This document shows positions 1 through 6,558 of a stretch of DNA of 24,126 bases, one piece after another; the stretch's first letter is position 1; each line of letters starts with the position of its first letter. The position numbers and the translations under genes are program-made. The notes beneath the pieces were generated by a model. It searched no databases. It had not been told where the DNA came from and saw only the letters and a program-made list of their open reading frames with translations. Source of the DNA: Cellvibrionaceae bacterium (GTDB lineage Bacteria; Pseudomonadota; Gammaproteobacteria; Pseudomonadales; Cellvibrionaceae); assembly GCA_021151615.1 (NCBI GenBank), contig JAGKXA010000051.1:1-24126 (forward strand), read 5' to 3'.

Positions 1-37
1 ATTTTCTGTAACAGCACAATTAAATGCTATCTCCATT

Positions 38-73
38 AAAAAAAGCGCCGGCATTCCTGCCGGCGGCTTTTTA
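38..73 (-). terminator. Rho-independent terminator after mucD
   Basis: A GC-rich hairpin: the arm at 45-53 (GCGCCGGCA) pairs with the arm at 58-66 (TGCCGGCGC [read as TGCCGGC plus GC]) around the loop TTCC. It is flanked by an A-run on the left and a T-run on the right. Read on the minus strand it ends in a run of U starting about 48 bases past the mucD stop. Because both flanks are suitable it may work in both directions, stopping whatever gene lies to the left as well. Confidence 0.85.
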
Positions 74-91
74 TCCAACTTTAAAGTTAAA

Positions 92-1501
92 TTACTTGAT
101 AACAATCGACCTGAATACCGGACGATTTTGACGGTAGAAGCGAACAGCCTGAGGCTCATTTTTCGGCAAGCCTTTTACTACCTTGTTGTAATCCGCAACG
201 GATTTAATATCGTTAAATGCCAACTGCGTAATCACATCACCGGCTTGCAAACCCGCTTCGGCGGCTGGGCTATCCGGTTTAACATCCTGCACTATTACAC
301 CCGCTTCCGCGCCTCCGCGAGTACTACGATCCAGGGGTGCAACCACCAAGCCCAATATATCCACCGAATTTTCTACCGGCGCGCTGGCAGGACGCTCAAC
401 GGCTTCTTCCGGTGATACCGGTAAAATACCCACAGTAACGCTTAGTGTCTGCTCTTTACCTTTGCGTACAATCACTACAGGCACTTTGGATTTTGGGGCT
501 GTTCTACCAACGAGATAAGGTAAATCACTCGAGGTGTGCACATCGTTTCCGTTGAACTTAATGATGAGATCACCCGCTTTCAAACCGGATTTTGCCGCTG
601 GACCATCTGGATCAGCTTCACTGATCAAGGCGCCCATAGGCTTATCAATACCCAAAGAACTTGCGAGGTCTTTGTCCACATCCTGAATCATCACCCCCAA
701 CCAACCGCGATCTACACGGCCTTTATCTTTTAGCTGCGCCACCACGTCTTGCGCGAGCGATGCGGGAATCGCAAATGACAATCCAACCGAACCGCCGCTC
801 GGTGAATAAATTTGTGAGTTAATACCTACCACTTCACCATCCATATTAAACAAAGGCCCACCGGAGTTACCCGGATTAATGGCTACGTCAGTTTGAATAA
901 AAGGCACATAATTACTTTCAGTGTGCGCCGATGGAATACTGCGTCCTATAGCGCTCACTATCCCCGCAGTCGCGGAATAATCCAGGCCAAAGGGCGAACC
1001 AATCGCCACTACCCATTGCCCTACTTTCAGTTTTTCATCATTCGCTAATGACAGAGTGGGCAAATTCTTCGCTTCAATTTTTAACAACGCCAAATCCGAG
1101 CGCTCATCACTGCCGATCAGCTTGGCCGTAAATTCGCGCTGGTCATTCAGAATCACAGTGATACTATCCATTTGATCCACTACGTGATCATTGGTTAACA
1201 CGTAGCCATCGCTGGAAATAATAAAACCGGAGCCAAGTGAGCCACGATCACGCGGGGCCTGACGGCGCTCTAACAGTTCGCGGAAAATATCGGGCAAGCC
1301 TTGCATATTGGGCGGCAGCTGTTGCTGGTCCATACGCGCAACTGATGCCTTGGAAGTCGCGGTAATTTTCACCACCGCCGGGGAATGTTTTTCAATCAGT
1401 TGCGTGAAATCAGGCAATTCCGCCGCAATGCTAGTGATAGAAATAAATGCCAGGCTGAAAACAGCAATTGTGTTCGCCCACTGGCGGGTCAATACTTGCA
1501 T
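92..1501 (-). CDS. mucD: MucD/DegQ-type periplasmic serine protease (Do family)
   Basis: A periplasmic HtrA protease that degrades misfolded envelope proteins. The 469 residues show an N-terminal signal peptide (cleavage near residue 27, SIAA/EL), a trypsin-like domain with the catalytic triad H106 (TNDHVV), D136 and S213 (GNSGGP), and two PDZ domains at about 267-358 and 380-468. The mature N-terminus AELPDFT and the segment RGWLGV closely match Pseudomonas MucD as I know it. I chose the ATG at 1501 because AAGGAG lies just upstream and the signal peptide begins there; a longer frame up to 1555 adds 18 residues without a good ribosome site. In Pseudomonas mucD sits in algU-mucABCD; here its upstream neighbour is motY and none of those genes is present. 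It has a candidate sigma-E-type promoter at 1566-1593 and a strong terminator after it. Confidence 0.93.
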   Translation of the reverse strand: MQVLTRQWANTIAVFSLAFISITSIAAELPDFTQLIEKHSPAVVKITATSKASVARMDQQQLPPNMQGLPDIFRELLERRQAPRDRGSLGSGFIISSDGYVLTNDHVVDQMDSITVILNDQREFTAKLIGSDERSDLALLKIEAKNLPTLSLANDEKLKVGQWVVAIGSPFGLDYSATAGIVSAIGRSIPSAHTESNYVPFIQTDVAINPGNSGGPLFNMDGEVVGINSQIYSPSGGSVGLSFAIPASLAQDVVAQLKDKGRVDRGWLGVMIQDVDKDLASSLGIDKPMGALISEADPDGPAAKSGLKAGDLIIKFNGNDVHTSSDLPYLVGRTAPKSKVPVVIVRKGKEQTLSVTVGILPVSPEEAVERPASAPVENSVDILGLVVAPLDRSTRGGAEAGVIVQDVKPDSPAAEAGLQAGDVITQLAFNDIKSVADYNKVVKGLPKNEPQAVRFYRQNRPVFRSIVIK

Positions 1502-1565
1502 AGTTAACTCCTTAATCAGTAATTCGTTGGCTGCACCCGCCAAGGCGCAGCGCATACTCGCAGCA

Positions 1566-1593
1566 TAAGACTAAACGGAAACTAAATAATTCC
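1566..1593 (-). promoter_or_regulatory. Candidate sigma-E/AlgU-type promoter of mucD
   Basis: On the minus strand GGAATTA (1593-1587), then 15 bases, then GTCTTA (1571-1566), compared with the sigma-E pattern GGAACTT-N15/16-GTCTAA. Five of seven -35 bases and five of six -10 bases match, but the usually important C of the AAC core is T. Transcription would begin near 1559, leaving a leader of about 58 bases before the ATG. Control of a Do protease by envelope stress is common in the family. The spacing equals that of the similar element at 13758-13785. This is a by-eye match only. Confidence 0.35.
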
Positions 1594-1640
1594 ACCCAAG
1601 CCGTAAAATCCGGGTTAAGAATGATTTGGGAATTGTGGTT

Positions 1641-1674
1641 AAAAAATGCAAGTCCAGGTGAATAATTCTCACCT
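1641..1674 (-). terminator. Weak hairpin between motY and mucD
   Basis: A six-base perfect inverted repeat (AGGTGA at 1656-1661, TCACCT at 1669-1674) with a seven-base loop lies 22 bases past the motY stop. On the minus strand it is followed by a T-run at 1646-1641, nine bases after the stem. That distance makes it a poor terminator, so some readthrough from motY into mucD is possible. Confidence 0.3.
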
Positions 1675-1696
1675 CGCCGGTTTGCTCTCTTGGAGG

Positions 1697-2551
1697 TTAT
1701 CGGGGCAGACCAATTTCCGGTTGCTTGCCAGATGACAAGTTTTGCTGTTCAGTCAGTTTTTCCAGTTCAGCAGGGTTAATCCCCGGATCAGTTTTTTCCG
1801 TCGCGTCTTTTGCGGCTTTTTCCGCTGCGGCTTTTTGCTCTGCTTCTTTTATAGCAGCAATTTTTTTCTCCATTTCCTTACGGGTTTGCTCGCTTTCCAA
1901 GCGCACAGTCACACGGCGATTTTTAGCCTGCCCGGCTTTGTTCTGATTATTGGCAATGGGAAATTTATCACCATGCCAGCGGGTGGTGATGTTATCAGCC
2001 GCAATGCCCTTTTCGATCAAATAGCGGGTGACAAACTCCGCCTGTCGTTGGGATAAGGCATCACTCTCTTCCTGCTTGGGTAACTTATCGCTGTGGGCAT
2101 CAATAATGATCCCCAACACTTTCTGGTCCGCCTTTACATAACGAACGATTTTATCCAGCTCCGCTTTGGCCGCAGGGCTCAAATCCTCTGCTTCGCGGGT
2201 GTAACTTAACTGGGTGCGCGACAACTGATCAAAGGTGTAGGGAATCAGGTTTTTGACGCAGGCTTTATAGCTGGCGAAGGCCGCACTGAAGTTGCGCGCC
2301 GCCAGGCCAACCCGCAGGTTGCTACCTTTGGCTTTTATTTCCAACACTTCGGCACTGCCGGCATTGCGCACCAAACGCGCACTGCCAAATGCCGCTATCT
2401 CATGGCTCAGGCTGCAGGCAAAAGCGCCAGACTGTGCCTTCCATTGGGAGTCGGAAAAGGCAGTGATGTAAGTTTGGGCATCAGCATAAGCCGCCAGCAC
2501 GCCAGAAGCTGACATCATCAAAGGTAATAGAACTCGGGAAACCACACGCAT
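1697..2551 (-). CDS. motY: MotY-family flagellar T-ring protein with OmpA-like domain
   Basis: MotY-family proteins form the T ring around the basal body and anchor stator units of the polar flagellar motor. The 284 residues have a signal peptide (about 1-25), a MotY N-terminal domain (about 26-115, starting YITAFSDSQW, with the cysteines C46 and C98), and an OmpA-like peptidoglycan-binding domain (about 120-220) including DAHSDK, LSQRQAEFV and NRRVTVRL. A tail from about 221 is rich in Lys, Glu and Ala, is probably helical, and looks longer than usual for the family. The ATG at 2551 is chosen because the signal peptide starts there; the frame upstream to 2737 has no protein-like character and would run into pyrC. 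The Shine-Dalgarno sequence is weak (GGTGGATGG). The pairing motY / pyrC-rnt is also found in Pseudomonas. Confidence 0.88.
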   Translation of the reverse strand: MRVVSRVLLPLMMSASGVLAAYADAQTYITAFSDSQWKAQSGAFACSLSHEIAAFGSARLVRNAGSAEVLEIKAKGSNLRVGLAARNFSAAFASYKACVKNLIPYTFDQLSRTQLSYTREAEDLSPAAKAELDKIVRYVKADQKVLGIIIDAHSDKLPKQEESDALSQRQAEFVTRYLIEKGIAADNITTRWHGDKFPIANNQNKAGQAKNRRVTVRLESEQTRKEMEKKIAAIKEAEQKAAAEKAAKDATEKTDPGINPAELEKLTEQQNLSSGKQPEIGLPR

Positions 2552-2577
2552 GTAACCATCCACCAACAAACAATTTG

Positions 2578-2597
2578 CAGGGCGACTATTTGCCCTG
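2578..2597 (-). repeat. Perfect 6-bp inverted repeat upstream of motY
   Basis: CAGGGC (2578-2583) and GCCCTG (2592-2597) are separated by eight bases, 27 bases before the motY start. It could be an operator dyad or a hairpin in the motY leader. No U-run follows it, so it is not a terminator. Confidence 0.35.
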
Positions 2598-2735
2598 TTA
2601 AAGAAAGGATTCTTCCGAGTATAGCCAGCCCTGCTCAAAATGCGCGCAACCGATAAGGCTGCGGAGGCAGTCTGATTTTGGTAGCATGCCGCCACATTCG
2701 CCTGTTTTGATTTACTGCTACGGAATCCCCCTCCC

Positions 2736-3773
2736 ATGACCCAGCAATTAACCCTGCTCCGCCCCGATGATTGGCATATTCACCTGCGTGACGGCGCGGT
2801 TCTGACTCGCACCGTAGGCGACGCCGCAGCCCAGTTTGCCCGCGCGATTGTGATGCCCAACCTGGTACCGCCAGTAATGAACACCGAACAGGCCCTTGCC
2901 TACAAAGCGCGTATCCAGGCTGCTTGCCCGGCTGGTAGCAAATTTGAGCCGCTGATGGTGCTCTACCTGACCGACAATACCGACCCGGCCGAAATCGCCA
3001 AAGCCAAGGCCGCTGGTGTCACCGCCTGCAAACTTTACCCGGCCGGTGCGACTACCAACTCAGCATCGGGTGTGACTGATCTGAAAAAAATCTACCCGGT
3101 GTTGGAAGCCATGGAAAAAGCCGGTATGCACTTTTTATTACACGGTGAAGTGACCGATTCTGCGATCGATATTTTTGATCGCGAAAAAGAATTTCTGGAT
3201 CGCACCTTTAGCCAGGTGGTTAAGAATTTCCCCTCACTGAAAATGGTGCTGGAACATATCACCACCGCGGATGCCGCCGAGTTTGTTGCAGCCGCACCAG
3301 CAAACGTTGCAGCAACGATTACGGCGCATCACCTCCTGTACAACCGCAACCATATGCTCGCAGGTGGTATTCGCCCGCACTATTACTGCTTGCCGATTTT
3401 AAAACGCAGCACTCATCAGCAAGCGCTGATCAAAGCGGCAACCAGCGGCAGTCCAAAATTCTTTTTGGGCACAGATTCGGCCCCACACGCCAAAGACAAA
3501 AAAGAAGCGGCCTGCGGTTGCGCCGGTAGCTACACCGCCTACGCCGCTATTGAGCTGTATGCAGAGGCTTTTGAAGATGCCCATGCATTGGATAAACTCG
3601 AAGGATTCGCAAGTCATTTCGGTGCAGACTTTTACGGTCTGCCACGCAATACCGAAACTATTACCCTGGTGAAAAAAGAATGGCAGGTGCCCGATACGCT
3701 GAGTTTTAATGAGCAGCCATTAGTGCCCTTGCGCGCAGGTGAAACTTTACGTTGGCAGTTGCAAACTGCTTAA
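2736..3773 (+). CDS. pyrC: Dihydroorotase (class II, homodimeric type)
   Basis: Catalyses the reversible cyclisation of N-carbamoyl-L-aspartate to dihydroorotate in pyrimidine synthesis, in the cytoplasm. At 345 residues it has the length of the E. coli PyrC type. The metal-site residues are all visible: H14 and H16 in DDWHIHLRD, the lysine expected to be carboxylated K99 (TACKLYPAGATTN), H136 (LLHGEV), H174 (VLEHITT) and D247 (GTDSAPH). The ATG at 2736 has little Shine-Dalgarno sequence upstream. It is divergent from motY with a 184-base gap and is followed nine bases later by rnt, so the two are probably co-transcribed. Confidence 0.97.
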   Translation: MTQQLTLLRPDDWHIHLRDGAVLTRTVGDAAAQFARAIVMPNLVPPVMNTEQALAYKARIQAACPAGSKFEPLMVLYLTDNTDPAEIAKAKAAGVTACKLYPAGATTNSASGVTDLKKIYPVLEAMEKAGMHFLLHGEVTDSAIDIFDREKEFLDRTFSQVVKNFPSLKMVLEHITTADAAEFVAAAPANVAATITAHHLLYNRNHMLAGGIRPHYYCLPILKRSTHQQALIKAATSGSPKFFLGTDSAPHAKDKKEAACGCAGSYTAYAAIELYAEAFEDAHALDKLEGFASHFGADFYGLPRNTETITLVKKEWQVPDTLSFNEQPLVPLRAGETLRWQLQTA

Positions 3774-3782
3774 GGGATAGCT

Positions 3783-4454
3783 GTGAATCCACCTGAAAAT
3801 ACCCGCGACCCCAACTCGCCACTGGCACAACGCTTTCGCGGTTTTTTGCCAGTAATTGTCGATGTGGAAACTGGCGGTTTTAATTCGCAAACCGATGCAC
3901 TGTTGGAAATTGCCGCCGTCACCATCCGTATGGATGAAGACGGCAAGGTGCATCGCCATGAAACCTTTGCCTTTCATGTGGAGCCGTTTGAAGGCGCCAA
4001 CATCGAGCAGGCCGCGCTGGATTTTACCGGCATAGACCTGGATGATCCGGATCGCCTTGCAGAGCCGGAATTAATGGTGATGACTGATTTGCTCACCGCT
4101 GTGCGTCGTTCAGTCAAAGAAAATGGCTGCACGCGCGCGGTGATTGTTGGCCATAACGCGCACTTTGATTTGAATTTTGTTAACGCCGTGATTGAGCGCT
4201 GCAATATCAAGCGCAGCCCCTTTCATCCGTTCTCAGTATTCGACACCGCAACGCTTTCTGGCCTCGCTTTTGGTCAAACAGTATTGGCCAAAGCCTGTCA
4301 GGTAGCCGGTATTGAATTCAGTAATTCTGCTGCCCACTCAGCCGCATACGATGCTGAAAAAACCGCCGATTTATTTTGCCTGATTGTCAACCGCTGGAGG
4401 GAATTGGGCGGCTGGTCGCCCAGTGAAGATGAAGTTGATGAGGCAGTAGGATAA
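3783..4454 (+). CDS. rnt: Ribonuclease T
   Basis: A DEDDh-family 3'-5' exoribonuclease that trims tRNA CCA ends and matures stable RNA 3' ends. The 223 residues carry Exo I D27 and E29 (VIVDVETGGFN), Exo II D129 (GHNAHFDLNF) and Exo III H185 and D190 (AAHSAAYDAEKTADLF), the full catalytic set. The start is GTG, supported by AAGGGATAG a few bases upstream; it lies nine bases after the pyrC stop. The residues VIVDVETGGFNSQTDALLEIAAV are the family signature in the order expected (quoted here in two parts: VIVDVETGGFN and SQTDALLEIAAV). The pyrC-rnt order matches Pseudomonas. Confidence 0.96.
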   Translation: MNPPENTRDPNSPLAQRFRGFLPVIVDVETGGFNSQTDALLEIAAVTIRMDEDGKVHRHETFAFHVEPFEGANIEQAALDFTGIDLDDPDRLAEPELMVMTDLLTAVRRSVKENGCTRAVIVGHNAHFDLNFVNAVIERCNIKRSPFHPFSVFDTATLSGLAFGQTVLAKACQVAGIEFSNSAAHSAAYDAEKTADLFCLIVNRWRELGGWSPSEDEVDEAVG

Positions 4455-4485
4455 ATCGTCCACTCACATTCCCGGAGCGGATTTC

Positions 4486-4872
4486 ATGGCATTTAATATC
4501 AAACAATACCTGCTCAATAAACCCGAGACCATAGAGGATTTTCCCTTTGGCCCTGAGGTTGCCGTGTATAAAGTGCGCGACAAAATGTTCGCGTTAATGA
4601 GTGCAGAAAGCCCAAAAGAAGATGCGAAAAGCAAAGAAATACGCATCAACTTAAAATGCGATCCGGTAGAAGCCGAACAATTACGCATGGTGTTCGATGC
4701 CGTTATCCCCGGCTACCACATGAATAAAAAACATTGGAATACAGTCATCATCAAGGGTTCAATTCCCGATGGGGAAGTGAAACGTATGATCGATAATTCC
4801 TATAAGCTGGTGGTAAAAGGACTGGGAAAAACGGTAGCCAATTTATTATTGTCCATGGAAAAAGATCGCTAA
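4486..4872 (+). CDS. MmcQ/YjbR family protein
   Basis: A 128-residue protein of the YjbR (MmcQ) family, small alpha/beta proteins with a fold resembling a double-wing DNA-binding domain; the cellular role is not established. Family features seen are the N-terminal ETIEDFPFGPEVAVYKV, a middle INLKCDPVEAEQLR, the segment GYHMNKKHWNTV and a C-terminal helix with SYKLVVKGL. The ATG is preceded by GGAG at a usable distance. It follows rnt by 31 bases on the same strand and may be the last gene of pyrC-rnt-yjbR. No terminator with a good U-run follows; an imperfect GATCGC/GCGATC repeat (4864-4898) overlaps the stop codon. Confidence 0.85.
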   Translation: MAFNIKQYLLNKPETIEDFPFGPEVAVYKVRDKMFALMSAESPKEDAKSKEIRINLKCDPVEAEQLRMVFDAVIPGYHMNKKHWNTVIIKGSIPDGEVKRMIDNSYKLVVKGLGKTVANLLLSMEKDR

Positions 4873-4927
4873 CTATTTACTCAATATAGCTCGCGATCCT
4901 CATGCAGTTTTAATTAAAATAGATCGA

Positions 4928-5401
4928 CTAATTGAAACTGATTGATGGTAATGCGCCTGGCTCAATGGATAATTTTTCCACCGGAGCAATTACCTCGGCG
5001 ACACCTTTAGCAATTAACTTTCCATCCTGATTGTGCGCTTCGCAATCCAGGGTTACCAATTTCACACGTTCCTTGATTTCGGCAACCGTCAAAGTAACGG
5101 TCACTGTATCGCCAATTTTCACCGGGTGTTTAAAGTTCAGACTCTGGCTACGGTATACCGAACCCGGCCCTGGTAAACGCGTGGCTATAGCGGCTGATAC
5201 CAATGCGCCAGTCCACATACCGTGGCCGATAGGCTCACCAAAAGGTGTGGTTGCCGCGTAGGCCTTATCCAGATGCACCGGATTCACATCGCCCGAACAG
5301 GCAGCAAACAGAATCACATCCTGCTCGGTGAGGGTTTTGCTGTAGTTGGCGGTTTGACCCACCACTATCGCTGCAATTGGGCAATTTTCAAGCAAACTCA
5401 T
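4928..5401 (-). CDS. MaoC-type (R)-specific enoyl-CoA hydratase
   Basis: A hot-dog fold hydratase expected to hydrate trans-2-enoyl-CoA to (R)-3-hydroxyacyl-CoA, or a related acyl thioester. The 157 residues contain the hydratase-2 motif CSGDVNPVHLDKAYA, with the probable catalytic D38 and H43 and the supporting N40, followed by GEPIGHGMWTGAL, another family signature. The ATG at 5401 is chosen for AAGGGATAAG upstream; an in-frame ATG at 5431 would add ten residues without such a site. PhaJ-like proteins of this size often feed polyhydroxyalkanoate synthesis, but no pha gene is near, so the substrate is not known. It converges on the YjbR gene (55 bases) and diverges from the universal stress gene. 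Confidence 0.88.
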   Translation of the reverse strand: MSLLENCPIAAIVVGQTANYSKTLTEQDVILFAACSGDVNPVHLDKAYAATTPFGEPIGHGMWTGALVSAAIATRLPGPGSVYRSQSLNFKHPVKIGDTVTVTLTVAEIKERVKLVTLDCEAHNQDGKLIAKGVAEVIAPVEKLSIEPGALPSISFN

Positions 5402-5495
5402 AGACTTATCCCTTGGGGCTTGTAAAAACAACGTACAGTTTAATCCATATCAAGCGCTTTTATTCCTTTCGCGGCGCACGGGTGGGGAATCGCGC

Positions 5496-5524
5496 TGTAA
5501 AAACCCCCGAGGGGTTGCTATGCT
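5496..5524 (+). promoter_or_regulatory. Candidate extended -10 promoter of the usp gene
   Basis: TGTAAA (5496-5501), a 17-base spacer, then TATGCT (5519-5524) with the extended element TG at 5516-5517. The spacer contains the dyad AACCCC-CGA-GGGGTT (5502-5516), so a repressor or activator could bind between the two elements. The leader to the ATG would be about 50 bases. The -35 match is poor, and the call rests mainly on the extended -10 and position. Confidence 0.35.
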
Positions 5525-5580
5525 AGGCCAAGCTTGAAAATAACTACCTAAAACTTGTTAGGGAACCAGTAGGAGCCAGT

Positions 5581-6405
5581 ATGTCGAAGTCACAAAAATT
5601 GTTCGTTGTTGTAGATCCCAACGATACCCACCACATCGCCCTTGAGCGTGCGATTATCGTTTCTTCCTTGATTCAAGGCCCAAAACCAAAAGTTCACGCA
5701 TTTGTTGCAGTAGATGGCGACGCGGTAGACACCCGCTCAGTTAACGATCATTTGTTCCGCGACCTGACCTGGTTTGAACAAAATATTAAAAGCCCACTGG
5801 CTAACGCTGGTATTGAATACACACTGGAAGTTTCCTGGTCATCCGAGTGGCAAAAATCCATTATGGAATCTGCCAAGCGTTTCGATGCCGATTTGATTTA
5901 TTTGCCAGTACATGCAAGCTCCACCAGCAACAGCCGTTTCTTCTTCACTGAATCCAAATGGGAATTGTTGAAAGGCGCTTACTGCCCGGTGGTATTGATT
6001 CGCCCGGGCGCGAAGGCACAACGCAAAGTAATTCTGGCAGCGGTAAACTTCCAGGCCCAACGCGATGTGCAAATTGAATTGAACAAAAAAATCATTGCGT
6101 CCGCGAAATTCTACGCGGAAACCTACGGTGCTGACCTGCACGTAATCAACGGCTACCTGGATTCAATGAGCTATCCTGATCGCGGCAAACTGGTTAGTGA
6201 GACTGGCCTGCCCAATGACAAAATCCATGTAGAAAATGGCTACACTTCCGATGTCGTTTCTGCACTGGCTGAAAAAATTGGGGCAGACCTGATTGTAATG
6301 GGAACCCTCGGACAGAACGGCATGACCAAAACCCGTCGCGGTAATACTGCCGAGCGATTGATCGCTGCGGTTGATACCGATGTGATGGTGCTGAACCACG
6401 AATAA
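5581..6405 (+). CDS. Tandem universal stress protein (UspE-like)
   Basis: A cytoplasmic stress protein with two Usp domains in one chain (about 1-140 and 141-274), as in E. coli UspE. The second domain holds the nucleotide-binding pattern G-x2-G-x9-G-N in GTLGQNGMTKTRRGNT, followed by AERLIAAVDTDVMVLNH; the first domain lacks a clear copy of the pattern, which is usual for UspE. The 274 residues are somewhat shorter than E. coli UspE (316). The ATG at 5581 has AGGAG about five bases upstream. It stands alone: a divergent MaoC gene on one side and a strong terminator 30 bases past the stop on the other. Family members aid survival under starvation, oxygen limitation and other stresses; no FNR-type box is visible in its promoter region. 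Confidence 0.9.
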   Translation: MSKSQKLFVVVDPNDTHHIALERAIIVSSLIQGPKPKVHAFVAVDGDAVDTRSVNDHLFRDLTWFEQNIKSPLANAGIEYTLEVSWSSEWQKSIMESAKRFDADLIYLPVHASSTSNSRFFFTESKWELLKGAYCPVVLIRPGAKAQRKVILAAVNFQAQRDVQIELNKKIIASAKFYAETYGADLHVINGYLDSMSYPDRGKLVSETGLPNDKIHVENGYTSDVVSALAEKIGADLIVMGTLGQNGMTKTRRGNTAERLIAAVDTDVMVLNHE

Positions 6406-6426
6406 TGGTTTGTAGTTACTCGTTGT

Positions 6427-6460
6427 AAAAAAACGGCGATGATTTCATCGCCGTTTTTTT
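6427..6460 (+). terminator. Rho-independent terminator after usp
   Basis: A ten-base perfect stem, ACGGCGATGA (6433-6442) and TCATCGCCGT (6445-6454), followed by a run of seven T on the plus strand. A matching A-run on the left would also let it serve the minus strand. Confidence 0.92.
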
Positions 6461-6504
6461 ATGTCAATCGTGTTAGGTTTATAGTTTTTACATCCATTAA
6501 AAAG

Positions 6505-6538
6505 AAAAATCCGGCAGTGATTAAATGCCGGATTTTTT
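6505..6538 (-). terminator. Rho-independent terminator after the chitinase
   Basis: ATCCGGCA (6509-6516) pairs with TGCCGGAT (6526-6533) around a nine-base loop. On the minus strand the stem leads into a T-run interrupted by one C, 20 bases past the chitinase stop. With the usp terminator it separates two convergent genes. Confidence 0.88.
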
Positions 6539-6558
6539 CTAACGCAACTCAAACACAA

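Noticed and set aside
2650..2656. CCGATAA, resembling a flagellar sigma-28 -10 element near motY
   Set aside because: It is on the plus strand, facing pyrC, and has no TAAA-type -35 element at the right distance.
1697..2737. Long MotY frame beginning at 2737
   Set aside because: The first 62 residues have no family similarity, would place the signal peptide inside the protein and would overlap the pyrC start. The ATG at 2551 begins a proper signal peptide.
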